Origin: DATATB01 sp036268995
GTDB lineage: Bacteria; Planctomycetota; Planctomycetia; Pirellulales; PNKZ01
Assembly (NCBI GenBank): GCA_036268995.1
Contig: DATATB010000011.1
Location: 26,203-90,202 of the forward strand
Direction of reading: 5' to 3'
DNA length: 64,000 bases
A program made the translations under genes and the position numbers. Every line of letters begins with the position of its first letter. Positions within the stretch are counted from its first letter, which is position 1. Below are positions 1 to 8,770 of this stretch, piece after piece. The notes under the pieces were generated by a model, which did not search any database, was not told the origin of the DNA, and saw only the letters and a list, made by a program, of their open reading frames with translations.

Positions 1-1
1 A

Positions 2-3000
2 GTGGATTTTCCCACGATCCAGGTGCAAGCCGCGCTGCCGGGCGCCAGCCCCGAGACGATGGCATCGGCCGTCGCCGCGCCGCTGGAACGGCAATTCGGT
101 AACATTGCCGGCATCACGGAAATGACGTCGACCAGCAGCCTGGGCGCGTCGACGATCGTCATGCAGTTCGACCTGAACCGCAACATCGACGCGGCCGCCC
201 GCGACGTGCAGGCCAAGATCAATGCGGCCCGTGGCCGGCTACCGCCCAACCTGCCCAGCAATCCGACGTATCGCAAGGTGAACCCGGCCGACGCGCCGAT
301 CCTGATCTTAGCGCTCACGTCCGACACCTACGACACGGCCCGGATGTACGACGCGGCCTCGACGATTCTGTCGCAAAAATTGTCGCAAGTGCAGGGCGTC
401 GGCCAGGTGATTGTCGGCGGCGGGGCGCCGCCGGCCGTGCGCATCGACGTCAATCCCACGATACTCAACCACTTCGGCATCGGCCTGGACGACGTTCGCA
501 ATGCCGTGGGCGCCGCCAATATCAATAGCCCCAAGGGCCAGATCGCCGACGCCACGCGCGCCTGGAGCATCGGCGCCAACGATCAGTTGCTCGAGGCCAA
601 GGACTATGCGCCGCTGATCGTCGCCTATCGCAACGGCGCCCCGGTGCGCGTCGCCGATGTGTCGAAAGTCACCGACTCGGTCGAGGACATCCGCAATTTC
701 GGCCTGTCCGACGGCAAGCCCGCGATCATGATCATCGTCTTCCGCCAGCCGGGCGCAAATATCATCGACACGGTCGATCGCGTGCTGGACCTGCTGCCGC
801 AACTGGAAGCCGAAATCCCGGCCGGCATCGACCTGGCGGTCGCCAACGACCGCACGGCGACCATTCGCGCCTCGGTCGAGGACGTGGAGTTCACGCTCTG
901 CGTTTCCATCGGCCTGGTGATCCTGGTGGTGTTCATCTTTTTGCGCAATGGCCGGGCCACGTTCATTCCCAGCGTCGCCGTGCCGGTGTCGCTGATCGCC
1001 ACCTTCGGCGTCATGTACTTGTGCAACTATAGCCTCGACAACCTCTCCCTCATGGCCCTGACCATCGCCACCGGCTTCGTGGTGGACGATGCCATCGTGG
1101 TGATCGAGAACATCGACCGGCATTTGGAAGAAGGCCGCACGCCGCTCGAGGCGGCGCTGATCGGGGCCAAGGAAATCGGCTTCACCGTGTTGAGCATCAG
1201 CGTCTCGCTGGTGGCCGTGTTCATCCCCATCCTGATGATGGGCGGCCTGGTCGGACGATTGTTCCGCGAGTTCGCCGTGACGCTCTCGGTGGCCATCGGC
1301 GTGTCGATGCTGGTATCGCTGACCACCACGCCCATGATGTGCGCCAAGCTGCTCAAGAGCAAGCACGAGGAGCGTCATGGCCCGCTGTATCGCGCCAGCG
1401 AGCGCATATTCAACCTGATCCTGAGCACGTACGAAAAGACGCTGTCGGTCGTGTTGCGTTTCCGGTTCCTCACGCTAATGGTCACGATCGGCACGCTGGT
1501 CTTTACCATTTATCTGTACGTCGTGGTGCCCAAGGGCTTTTTTCCGCAACAGGACACCGGCCGACTGTCGGCCAACCTCGTGGCCGACCAGGATACTTCG
1601 TTCCAGGCCATGAAGCACCTGCTGGTGCGCTTCACCAATGCCGTCAGCCAGGACCCGGCCGTCGACGGCGTGATCGGCTTCACCGGCGGCCAGAACAACA
1701 GCGCCTACAACATGGGCCGGATGTTCATCACGCTCAAACCCCTGGGCGAGCGCGACGGCTCGGCAGACGAGATCATTCGCCGCCTCAGCAGCCGCACGGC
1801 CAGCATTCCCGGCGCCACGCTCTATCCGCAGGCCACCCAGGATCTGCGCATCGGCGGCAAGTCGAGCAGCGCGCAGTACCAATATACCTTGCAGAGCGAC
1901 AACCTCGACGACCTCAAACGCTGGGGCCCGCGCATGCTGACCGAAATGCGCCAGATCGACGGCCTGCGGGCAGTCAATTCCGATCAGCAGGACAAGGGCC
2001 GCCAGACGGATCTGACCATCGACCGCGTGATGGCTTCGCGGCTGGGCATTTCGCCGCAGGCCATCGACGACACCCTGTACGACGCCTTCGGCCAGCGCCA
2101 GGTGTCCACGATGTACAAGCCGCTGAACCAATATCACGTGGTCATGGAAGTCGAGCCGCGGTTCTGGCAGAACCCCGATTCGCTGCGCTATATTTACATC
2201 GAGGCGGCCGGCGGGCTGCAAGTGCCGCTGAGCGCGATCTGCCGCTTTGCGTCCGACACCACGCCGCTGGCCGTCAACCACGCCGGACAGTTCTCGGCCG
2301 TGACCATCTCCTTCAACCTGCGCCCCGGTTTCTCGCTGGGCGAGGCGGTCGAGAAGATCGAGGGCGCCGCCCATCGCATCGGCCTGCCGTCGACCATGCG
2401 CGGCACTTTTTTAGGCACGGCCCAGGCCTTTCAGGCTTCGCTCAAGAACGAGCCGCTGCTGATCCTGGCAGCCTTGGCCGCCGTGTACATCGTGCTGGGC
2501 ATTTTGTACGAGAGCTACATCCATCCGATCACCATTCTCTCCACGCTCCCCTCGGCCGGCGTCGGCGCGCTGCTGGCCTTGATGCTGTGCGGCATGGAGC
2601 TGAACGTGATGGGCCTGATCGGCATCATCCTGCTGATCGGCATCGTCAAGAAGAACGCGATCATGATGATCGACTTCGCGCTCGAGGCCGAACGCCGGCA
2701 CGGCAAAAGCCCGCGCGATGCCATCTTCGAGGCCTGCGTCCTCCGCTTCCGCCCCATTACCATGACCACGATGGCCGCGCTCTTGGGCGGGCTGCCGCTG
2801 GCGCTGGGCACCGGCAATGGCTCCGAGCTGCGCCGGCCGCTGGGCGTGGCGATCGTCGGCGGGCTGATCTTCAGCCAGATGCTGACGCTCTACACGACGC
2901 CGGTCGTGTATTTATATCTCGACCGCTTCCGCCTCCAATGGGCCCGCTGGCGCGGCCACCGCCTGCCGGAAGACCACATGCCGGAAGAAATGATGAAGGC

Positions 3001-3007
3001 GGAATGA
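2..3007 (+). CDS. RND efflux permease, HAE1/MdtB-MdtC-like (5' truncated by window)
   Basis: Inner-membrane proton-driven RND pump subunit that would work with a periplasmic adaptor and a TolC-type channel. About 1001 residues are visible. Compared with the usual ~1030-1050, the missing part is the first transmembrane helix, so the true start lies upstream of the window. The porter-domain start (DFPTIQVQAALPGASPETM) is at once recognisable. The proton-relay acidic pair is in FVVDDAIVVIENI near residue 361, and the conserved TM10 lysine is in GIVKKNAIMMIDF near residue 882. Two homologous halves, each with a hydrophobic block and a porter block, are present. No adaptor or channel gene lies next to it on the visible side; the TolC-like gene at 27.6 kb is too far away to assign as partner. 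The substrate cannot be read from the sequence. Confidence 0.95.
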   Translation: MDFPTIQVQAALPGASPETMASAVAAPLERQFGNIAGITEMTSTSSLGASTIVMQFDLNRNIDAAARDVQAKINAARGRLPPNLPSNPTYRKVNPADAPILILALTSDTYDTARMYDAASTILSQKLSQVQGVGQVIVGGGAPPAVRIDVNPTILNHFGIGLDDVRNAVGAANINSPKGQIADATRAWSIGANDQLLEAKDYAPLIVAYRNGAPVRVADVSKVTDSVEDIRNFGLSDGKPAIMIIVFRQPGANIIDTVDRVLDLLPQLEAEIPAGIDLAVANDRTATIRASVEDVEFTLCVSIGLVILVVFIFLRNGRATFIPSVAVPVSLIATFGVMYLCNYSLDNLSLMALTIATGFVVDDAIVVIENIDRHLEEGRTPLEAALIGAKEIGFTVLSISVSLVAVFIPILMMGGLVGRLFREFAVTLSVAIGVSMLVSLTTTPMMCAKLLKSKHEERHGPLYRASERIFNLILSTYEKTLSVVLRFRFLTLMVTIGTLVFTIYLYVVVPKGFFPQQDTGRLSANLVADQDTSFQAMKHLLVRFTNAVSQDPAVDGVIGFTGGQNNSAYNMGRMFITLKPLGERDGSADEIIRRLSSRTASIPGATLYPQATQDLRIGGKSSSAQYQYTLQSDNLDDLKRWGPRMLTEMRQIDGLRAVNSDQQDKGRQTDLTIDRVMASRLGISPQAIDDTLYDAFGQRQVSTMYKPLNQYHVVMEVEPRFWQNPDSLRYIYIEAAGGLQVPLSAICRFASDTTPLAVNHAGQFSAVTISFNLRPGFSLGEAVEKIEGAAHRIGLPSTMRGTFLGTAQAFQASLKNEPLLILAALAAVYIVLGILYESYIHPITILSTLPSAGVGALLALMLCGMELNVMGLIGIILLIGIVKKNAIMMIDFALEAERRHGKSPRDAIFEACVLRFRPITMTTMAALLGGLPLALGTGNGSELRRPLGVAIVGGLIFSQMLTLYTTPVVYLYLDRFRLQWARWRGHRLPEDHMPEEMMKAE

Positions 3008-3181
3008 AAAGTGGAAAGCGAAGAGAATGACTCAGCCTTTGTCCGTCGGCCAGGCCACAGAGCATTAAGACTTTCTCACCCATGACCACGATGACCCGGT
3101 CGCGCCGCATGCGCAGGCTATTGGTCACCAGGTAAATGACGGCGGCCAACCAGACACCGGTTCGGCCGGTAAATCAAAACA

Positions 3182-3219
3182 GCCGCCCCCAAAGCACCCG
3201 TGAGGTTGCTGGGGGCGGC
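3182..3219. terminator. Hairpin downstream of the RND gene
   Basis: GCCGCCCCC (3182-3190) pairs with GGGGGCGGC (3211-3219), and inside it AGCA pairs with TGCT across a small bulge. There is no clear T-run after it, so it is either a factor-assisted terminator or a REP-like palindrome. Confidence 0.45.
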
Positions 3220-3243
3220 GTAAAAGGGCCCGACTGCCCCGGA

Positions 3244-3267
3244 CGGCCCGGCCACTAAGCCGGGCCG
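3244..3267. terminator. Second hairpin, perfect 9-bp stem
   Basis: CGGCCCGGC (3244-3252) and GCCGGGCCG (3259-3267) form a perfect stem around a 6-nt loop (CACTAA). It lies 24 bases after the previous hairpin. No T-tract follows. Confidence 0.45.
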
Positions 3268-3868
3268 CCGATCAGGCCCCTCGAACCGCGCCGTTAGGTG
3301 TTCTGATCTTCAACTACATTCACTAATGAGATTTAGTATCATTAGCGTCACGAAGTTCCACGGATTTTAATCTCGGTAAATCCCTCGTCAATCAAACTTC
3401 GGGTAATTGTTGAGAGTTTGTCTCAAATTGTGGGCCTCCGGTGCCACAACGCAATCGACCCGGCAAACTCCTGCGCCTTGGCCTTTCTGGCAAACATTTG
3501 CCAGTGCAGATTAACGGCCGCAAGTCGGCCTGCTGGCGACACCGGCGCAGGCAACTCGCTTACCCGTGCGACCTTTACGGTTGCGGATTTTGGGTCGCCG
3601 CTGGGCTTTGCGGACTTTGAAACGCTTTGTAAACGTCAGTACACCAATGGACCGCTTTCATGCCGGCAATGGCACGGGCTATTTCGACGCAAGTGCTTAC
3701 CCAGATGGCGGCTGCGGTCGATCGAGATTTTTCTTTCGGGGCTTGGCACGCCTCGTGCTTTGGTGGTGAAACGTGAACGACGAACGCAGAAAGGCCTCTT
3801 GAGCCGGTCTGATCGCTCTCTCAGCAAAACAAAGATCATCAATAGCCGCCAGCAAAGGAGTGTGTGCC

Positions 3869-4216
3869 ATGTTGGTTTTGACTCGTAAGACGCAGGAGCA
3901 GATTCAGATCGGCAACAACATCAAGATCACCATCCTGCGGGTGAAGGGGCAGTCGGTGCAGATCGGCATCGAGGCGCCGCGCGAAGTGCGGGTGCTGCGG
4001 GCTGAATTGCAGACCGACGTGGTAGAAGATGCCAATCCGACCGCCGAGCAGCTCGAGCACCAGCCGATTCGCGCCGGCGTGATGCGGAATCCGCCCGCCT
4101 TCGAGCGCCGCGAAACGTTTGGGCCGTTGACCTCGCCCGTGCCGACCAGCAGCCGGAATCTGTCCGGCTACGTGCGCCAGCGGCGAGCGTCTGCGGTCGA
4201 TTGCGTGTTGAGCTAA
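3869..4216 (+). CDS. csrA: CsrA/RsmA carbon storage regulator, C-terminally extended
   Basis: Small dimeric RNA-binding post-transcriptional regulator that binds GGA motifs in mRNA leaders. The N-terminus MLVLTRKTQEQIQIGNNIKI and the RNA-contacting GIEAPREVRVLRAEL are textbook CsrA. ATG 3869 is chosen over GTG 3860 because AAGGAG (3855-3860) is placed 8 bases upstream. The protein is 115 residues against about 61 in E. coli. The extra ~50 residues are low-complexity, rich in Pro, Arg and Ser, with no recognised domain. Such tails occur on some planctomycete CsrA proteins, but a function here is unknown. A second csrA lies at 15.2 kb, so the window holds two paralogues. In other bacteria a chromosomal csrA beside fliW is flagellar; no flagellar gene is next to this one. 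Confidence 0.93.
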   Translation: MLVLTRKTQEQIQIGNNIKITILRVKGQSVQIGIEAPREVRVLRAELQTDVVEDANPTAEQLEHQPIRAGVMRNPPAFERRETFGPLTSPVPTSSRNLSGYVRQRRASAVDCVLS

Positions 4217-4225
4217 ACGGCGCGT

Positions 4226-4301
4226 AGGCCCGGCGAGCCGAGCCGGGCCTGGTTGTGAAGGCGGCTCGGAGATCATCCGGTGCCGCTCGACTCGCGGCAC
4301 C
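4226..4301. repeat. Interspersed two-hairpin repeat, copy 1 (also csrA 3' hairpin)
   Basis: First hairpin: AGGCCCGGC (4226-4234) with GCCGGGCCT (4242-4250), a perfect 9-bp stem. Second hairpin: GGTGCCGC with GCGGCACC (4279-4301). Both halves recur in the same order at 62755-62830, so this is a dispersed element and not only a terminator. Confidence 0.7.
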
Positions 4302-4503
4302 TACAACAGCTTGAATCTTGAGCACGTGACGGTTTGGGGGCGGCGCATCGGTCCTGGGTCCGGACCGATGCGACCGCCCCTCGTCTTTTTTTGCTGCCAG
4401 TCGCACTGCCGGCCAAGCATAATGATTGATCCGAGCACGCATTTGCCGGCAGACGGCAATCGGGCTCATCAACCATGATTGCCGCTTTTTGCAAGGCCGA
4501 GCC

Positions 4504-5307
4504 GTGTCGCAGCCTCTGACGGTCAAGCCGGGAAAAAAGATCCGCTGGGACGATTTTGATCCCGGCTACCGCGGCGATTTCGCTCGCAAGCAGCAGGCCG
4601 CCCGCGAGACGGCCGACAACGTCGCGGCGCTGGCCGATCTGTCGTATCGGCTCTATGGCCAGGCCCAGCAGTCGTTGCTGATCGTGCTGCAGGGGCTCGA
4701 CACGGCCGGCAAGGACGGCACGGTGCGGCACGTGATGAACGGGGTCAACCCGCAGAGTTGCGTGATCGCCACGTTCAAGCGGCCCACGGCCGAAGAGTTG
4801 TCGCACGATTTTTTGTGGCGCGTGCATCGGTATTGCCCGCCGCGCGGGTACATCGGCATTTTCAACCGCTCGCACTACGAGGACGTGTTGGCCGTTCGCG
4901 TACACAAGCTGGTCAAGAAGGCCGTGTGGAAGGCCCGGTATGCGCAGATCACGGCCTTCGAACGCCTGCTGGTCCACAACCGGACGCGGCTGCTGAAATG
5001 CTTTCTTTACATCAACAAAGACGAGCAGCGCAAGCGGCTTCAGGAGCGGCTGGACGATCCGGCGAAAAGCTGGAAGTTCGAACCACAGGATCTGCTCGAA
5101 CGCCAACTCTGGGACAAGTACCAACAGGCCTACGAAGAAGCGCTCACGCGCACCAACACGGCCGAGGCCCCGTGGTACATCATTCCGGCCAACCACAAGT
5201 GGTATCGCGACTTGATCATTAGCCGCCTGGTGCGTCAGACGCTCGAAGACATGCGGCCCGAGTTTCCGCCGCCGCACAAAGACCTCGAGCACGTGAAGTT
5301 GAAATAG
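4504..5307 (+). CDS. Polyphosphate kinase 2 family (PPK2) nucleotide/polyphosphate phosphotransferase
   Basis: PPK2 enzymes transfer phosphate between polyphosphate and (d)NDP or (d)NMP. Walker A is GLDTAGKDG at residues 64-72. The Walker B/lid segment FNRSHYEDVLAVRVH is at about 120-134, and the segment NGVNPQSCVIATFKRP between them is family-typical. The order and spacing resemble the AMP/ADP-active class III enzymes, but the class is a guess. GTG 4504 is preferred: AAGG lies 7 bases upstream, and conservation begins with PLTVKPGKK. The frame stays open back to 4426, but that extension does not look like PPK2. The length of 267 residues is normal. The gene is convergent with the hydrolase gene at 5.4 kb, with a strong palindrome between them. 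Confidence 0.93.
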   Translation: MSQPLTVKPGKKIRWDDFDPGYRGDFARKQQAARETADNVAALADLSYRLYGQAQQSLLIVLQGLDTAGKDGTVRHVMNGVNPQSCVIATFKRPTAEELSHDFLWRVHRYCPPRGYIGIFNRSHYEDVLAVRVHKLVKKAVWKARYAQITAFERLLVHNRTRLLKCFLYINKDEQRKRLQERLDDPAKSWKFEPQDLLERQLWDKYQQAYEEALTRTNTAEAPWYIIPANHKWYRDLIISRLVRQTLEDMRPEFPPPHKDLEHVKLK

Positions 5308-5322
5308 CGAGAGTCTTCGCCT

Positions 5323-5398
5323 GGGAGGGCGAGGCTCCTGCCGAGCCGGTGCGCGACGCCAAGCCATGACCCGGCTCGGCAGGAGCCCTCGCCCTCCC
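5323..5398. terminator. Long palindrome between convergent genes
   Basis: The arm at 5323-5349 (GGGAGGGCGAGGCTCCTGCC onward) is complementary to the arm at 5371-5398 over about 27 bp, with one extra base and a 21-nt loop. It sits exactly between the stops of ppk2 (plus) and the hydrolase (minus), so a bidirectional terminator or REP-type element is the natural reading. Confidence 0.7.
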
Positions 5399-5404
5399 GG
5401 TGGA

Positions 5405-7393
5405 CTACCGTAGCGTCGGTGTCGCGCCGGCCGTCTTCTGTTGTTCCGGCGGCAGCTCGTATCCGCGCTTCAGATCAGCCAGGTGCTCCAGCAGAATGCG
5501 CCGCACTTCCAGCACGCTGAGCGGATGGCGATGGACGTTCATGTGATCCGCGCCGACCGTGATCTCGGATTGCACGTCGTCCAAGTGCGCGCTCGAATAG
5601 GGCACCACGCCGTCGCCTTCTTCGTGCAGCACGCCCCACAGCCCCTTGTCCGGCAGCAAGCCCACGATGTTGTGATAGTGGACCCACGGCGGGCGCTCGG
5701 CCTGGAGCATCACCGGCAAGATCGGCGAGTCGGGCGCCAACGAGTCGAAGCTCGTTTTGACCTCGATCAGGCTGGTGTCTTTGAACAGCGCGGGATTGTC
5801 CTTTACGACCTGTTCGCGGCCGACCATTTTCGGCAACGAAATGACCTTCTGCGCCAGCAGGCGCGTGGTCTCGTTGGCAAACCGGCTGCCGCGGTGCGGC
5901 GTGGCGATGGTGATCACTCGACGGACCGAGGTGTTCGGCTGGAAAAAGAACAAGTGCTCCAGCTTTTGCCGCACTTTGGCCGAAGCCTGCACCACGGCAA
6001 ACGGCGAGCTGCTTTCGATGTGCCAGAAATCTTCGCGGCTGTTGAGCGTTTGCAGCCGGGCAATCAGACCGCCCATGCTGTGCCCCACTAGCACCATCTG
6101 ATCCAGTGCCGGCTCGCGACGCTCGGGATCGAGCACCTCGCGCATGCGGGCCAGGTCTTCGCGCATCCGCGTGGCGCTGGTCCAGAAGGGCTGGCCCGTC
6201 GGATACAAGTAAAACCAGATCTGGAAGTGCTGATTGATTTCCGGCTGGCTGCGCAGGTCGTTGAACATTTCGGTCCAGGTGAGCGGACTGGACCAGAGCC
6301 CGTGTACCAGCACGACCGGAATCTTTTCCGGCTGATACGGCTGGAGCATGTACAGGCCGGTAAGCGACTGGGCCCGATCGGGCAGCAGCAAGCCGTAGTC
6401 GGCCAGCCGCGTGAACACGGGCCGATTGAGGAAATAGGCCAGCGGCGTGCTCAAATCGCTTTCCAGCGGCACGCGGCGATTGCCGAGCATGATGTCGGGC
6501 GAAGCCAGCGGATCGTGCAGTTCGATCAGTGCGCGGTGCCGCGCGCCGGGCCGCAACACGCAGCCCCCTTCGTCCGGCAGCAACCGCATGAAGGCCGTCA
6601 CCGGGAAGGTGAGCCCGGGCGGATAGTACTGCTCGCCGGGCCGATTAGGGTGCGGTTTGTAGACGGCGATCAGCGGCACGCCCAAGCCGTAGCCCTGGTA
6701 CAGGTTCGTCAGGTTCTTGACCTTGTAATCCGAAGCGAATTTGAACTCGGCAAAGTCGTCGGTCTTCCAGGCATTGCCGCGCGTGACCACGGTCACGTCG
6801 AAGGATTGCGTGGCGGTTTCGGTGGAGTGCGTGCGGCCGGGCTGCAAGGCTCCCTGCTTGTTCAGAATGCGCAGCGAGGCTTCCAGCGCCCCGTTGTAGA
6901 GATCGCAGGCACCGCGGAATTCGGGATCGTAGGGATTTCGCAGCGAAGCAAACCGCTCGTCGAACAGGTAGAGATACGAATAGGCGACCGCGGCACCGTA
7001 GAAGTCCAGGGCCGCCCGTTCGTTGGTGGGGCCCATCCGCTGACCGGCGCGGTAACTAAGCTCGGCAAAGGAATACAGCTTCTCGGCCGAGGGGTCGCGC
7101 TCGATGATCGCCTGCAAGTCGTCCAGCAGCTTGTGCGAATCGCCGGCCAACTCGCCGGTCAGATCGTACTGCCGCAAGACTTGCATCGTGCGGTCGCTGG
7201 CCAGGTTCTCGGTCGAGAGCTTGAACTGCTCGGCCAGCGGATTTTTCGGCGCATGCCGCAGCTCGACATAATGCGCGGCGCAGCCACCCCCGGCAACGAT
7301 GGCGGGCACCATCGCCGAAGCCAGCAGCAGCCGGGCCAAGGCCGCCCCGCGGCGGCCGCAAGCATGGCGGCAAATTTCACGCATCTCGAACAA
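5405..7393 (-). CDS. Alpha/beta-hydrolase (lipase/esterase-like) probable lipoprotein
   Basis: Probable cell-envelope hydrolase. The N-terminus has basic residues, a hydrophobic stretch (ALARLLLASAMVPAIVA) and a cysteine at 38 (GGGC), a weak lipobox. Residues 40-350 form an unassigned N-terminal region. The hydrolase core follows: oxyanion-type HGLWSS at 364, the nucleophile elbow GHSMGG with Ser439, and a late catalytic-His candidate in GADHMNVH (His617). The layout resembles large esterase/PGAP1-like hydrolases; the substrate is unknown. Length is 662 residues. The minus-strand gene stands alone and converges with ppk2. ATG 7393 gives a plausible signal region; ATG 7384 is an alternative. 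Confidence 0.85.
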   Translation of the reverse strand: MFEMREICRHACGRRGAALARLLLASAMVPAIVAGGGCAAHYVELRHAPKNPLAEQFKLSTENLASDRTMQVLRQYDLTGELAGDSHKLLDDLQAIIERDPSAEKLYSFAELSYRAGQRMGPTNERAALDFYGAAVAYSYLYLFDERFASLRNPYDPEFRGACDLYNGALEASLRILNKQGALQPGRTHSTETATQSFDVTVVTRGNAWKTDDFAEFKFASDYKVKNLTNLYQGYGLGVPLIAVYKPHPNRPGEQYYPPGLTFPVTAFMRLLPDEGGCVLRPGARHRALIELHDPLASPDIMLGNRRVPLESDLSTPLAYFLNRPVFTRLADYGLLLPDRAQSLTGLYMLQPYQPEKIPVVLVHGLWSSPLTWTEMFNDLRSQPEINQHFQIWFYLYPTGQPFWTSATRMREDLARMREVLDPERREPALDQMVLVGHSMGGLIARLQTLNSREDFWHIESSSPFAVVQASAKVRQKLEHLFFFQPNTSVRRVITIATPHRGSRFANETTRLLAQKVISLPKMVGREQVVKDNPALFKDTSLIEVKTSFDSLAPDSPILPVMLQAERPPWVHYHNIVGLLPDKGLWGVLHEEGDGVVPYSSAHLDDVQSEITVGADHMNVHRHPLSVLEVRRILLEHLADLKRGYELPPEQQKTAGATPTLR

Positions 7394-7654
7394 ATCAAAG
7401 TGGTTGCGCAGGCGCCGACAGACCCACCGGCGCAGGGACTCGAATCTGGCGAACGATTAAAGCATCCGCGCGGCCGGGTCAATGTCAGCTCGGCCGCGGA
7501 AGCCAGCAGCGCCGGCATCAAGCCCGGGGACTGCGGTCCCTGGGGGGGGTGGGCCGCGGTTTTCGCCGTGCGCCGGACCAGCTAGGCGAACGCCGGTCCG
7601 GTATCTAAAATCGGTGGGCAACGTCAACTAACGATTCAGCTTGGGCTTGGGTGC

Positions 7655-8119
7655 ATGGAACCACGCGTGATTCAGGGGCTCGACGAGCTGCGGACCTTGG
7701 TCGGCCAGCGGCTGGGCACGAGTGATTGGCTGGAAATCACGCAAGCACGCGTCGACGCCTTTGCCGACGGCACCGACGACCATCAGTGGATCCATTGCGA
7801 CCCCGAGCGGGCCAAACGCGAGTCGCCGTACGGCGGAACCGTCGCCCACGGCTTTCTGACGTTATCCTTGTGCAACGTCCTCAGCCAGCAGGTGTTTCGC
7901 ATCGAGCAGGTCAGAATGGTGCTCAACTACGGGCTGAATCGGGTGCGCTTTCCCGGCCCCGTACGAGTGGGTTCCCGTATTCGCATGGCTTCCGATCTGC
8001 TGGAGGTCAAAGAGACACGCTCCGGCGTCCAGATGGTGTGCAAGCAGACCTTCGAAGTCGAAGGCGAAGCCAAACCTGCTTGCATCGCCGAGACCGTCGT
8101 GCGGCTATTCTTCACCTAG
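7655..8119 (+). CDS. MaoC-like (R)-specific enoyl-CoA hydratase
   Basis: Single hot-dog-fold hydratase of 154 residues that adds water to trans-2-enoyl-CoA. The hydratase motif is intact: DDHQWIHCDPERA, with the catalytic Asp42/His47 pair spaced as in the family, followed by YGGTVAHGFLTLSL. This layout resembles mycobacterial HtdZ/Rv0130-type single-domain proteins. It is followed after 2 bases by a GNAT gene, suggesting co-transcription. No other fatty-acid gene is close, so the pathway (beta-oxidation side branch or PHA precursor supply) is not determined. Confidence 0.9.
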   Translation: MEPRVIQGLDELRTLVGQRLGTSDWLEITQARVDAFADGTDDHQWIHCDPERAKRESPYGGTVAHGFLTLSLCNVLSQQVFRIEQVRMVLNYGLNRVRFPGPVRVGSRIRMASDLLEVKETRSGVQMVCKQTFEVEGEAKPACIAETVVRLFFT

Positions 8120-8121
8120 GG

Positions 8122-8697
8122 ATGGATAAAAACTGCCGGATGAGCGTCGAGTTGCACGACGAGCGGGTTCTGTTGCGAACTCCCCGCCCCAGCGACGCCG
8201 AAGCCTTGTGCTCGGCGGCGCTCGAATCGGTGGAAGAAGTGGGCTGCTGGCTCCCCTGGTGCCACGCCGGCTACAGCCGCGGCGACGCCGATGCCTGGAT
8301 CGCGGCCTGCCAGCAAGCCTGGCAACGCGAGGAATCGTATCCGTTTTTTATTTTCGACCGCGACGGCCGCACGCTCGTGGGCGGCTGTGCCCTGAACGAA
8401 ATCGACCGCCCACGCCTGCGCGCCAACCTGGGCTATTGGATCCGCAGCAACCGGATGGGCCATGGCCTGGCGACGGCTGCCGGCCGGCTCGCCGCCCGCT
8501 ATGCGCTGGAAACACTGGCCATGCAGCGGGTCGAGATCGTCGCGGCGGTGGAAAATTTCGCCAGCCAGCGCGTGGCCGCCAAGCTGGGAGCCGTGCGCGA
8601 GGGCCTGCTGCGCAATCGCTTGCGCATCCGCGACATGCCCCACGATGCCTACTGCTTTTCGCTCATTCCGGCCGACGTGGCCAACTGGAATCGGTAG
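8122..8697 (+). CDS. GNAT acetyltransferase, RimJ/RimL-like
   Basis: Acetyl-CoA-dependent N-acetyltransferase of the RimJ/RimL/SpeG-like group, about 191 residues. It starts with the typical ERVLLRTPRPSDAEAL strand-helix. The acetyl-CoA pyrophosphate loop region is the LGYWIRSNRMGHGLATAA segment, and the VEIVAAVENFASQRVAAKLG motif (N-x-x-S-x-x-V-A-x-K-L-G) is characteristic. ATG 8122 lies 2 bases after the stop of the hydratase gene; ATG 8140 is equally possible and starts closer to the conserved part. The substrate (ribosomal protein N-terminus or small molecule) cannot be inferred. Confidence 0.88.
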   Translation: MDKNCRMSVELHDERVLLRTPRPSDAEALCSAALESVEEVGCWLPWCHAGYSRGDADAWIAACQQAWQREESYPFFIFDRDGRTLVGGCALNEIDRPRLRANLGYWIRSNRMGHGLATAAGRLAARYALETLAMQRVEIVAAVENFASQRVAAKLGAVREGLLRNRLRIRDMPHDAYCFSLIPADVANWNR

Positions 8698-8770
8698 CGC
8701 GGGCCAGCGCAGTGGTTCTACTTCACCGCCGCTGTGCCGTCGCCCGCACATGCTTCCGTTTGCCATACCA

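Larger units (their letters stand above)
3008..3868. other. 861-bp intergenic region with hairpins
   Basis: I recognise no gene here. Two hairpins follow the RND gene (listed separately). Between about 3300 and 3420 the DNA is clearly more AT-rich than its surroundings. It contains a 7-bp inverted repeat, CTAATGA (3323-3329) with TCATTAG (3339-3345), which could be an operator or part of the csrA promoter region. An open frame at 3418-3888 overlaps the csrA start, has no recognisable domain or ribosome site, and is not called. Confidence 0.6.

Noticed and set aside
308..1378. Long open frame on the minus strand opposite the RND gene
   Set aside because: His/Gln/Arg-rich translation typical of antisense shadow in high-GC coding DNA; no domain; fully inside an unmistakable RND gene.
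3418..3888. 156-codon open frame before csrA
   Set aside because: Runs through the csrA ribosome site and start in another frame, no domain, AT-rich atypical start.
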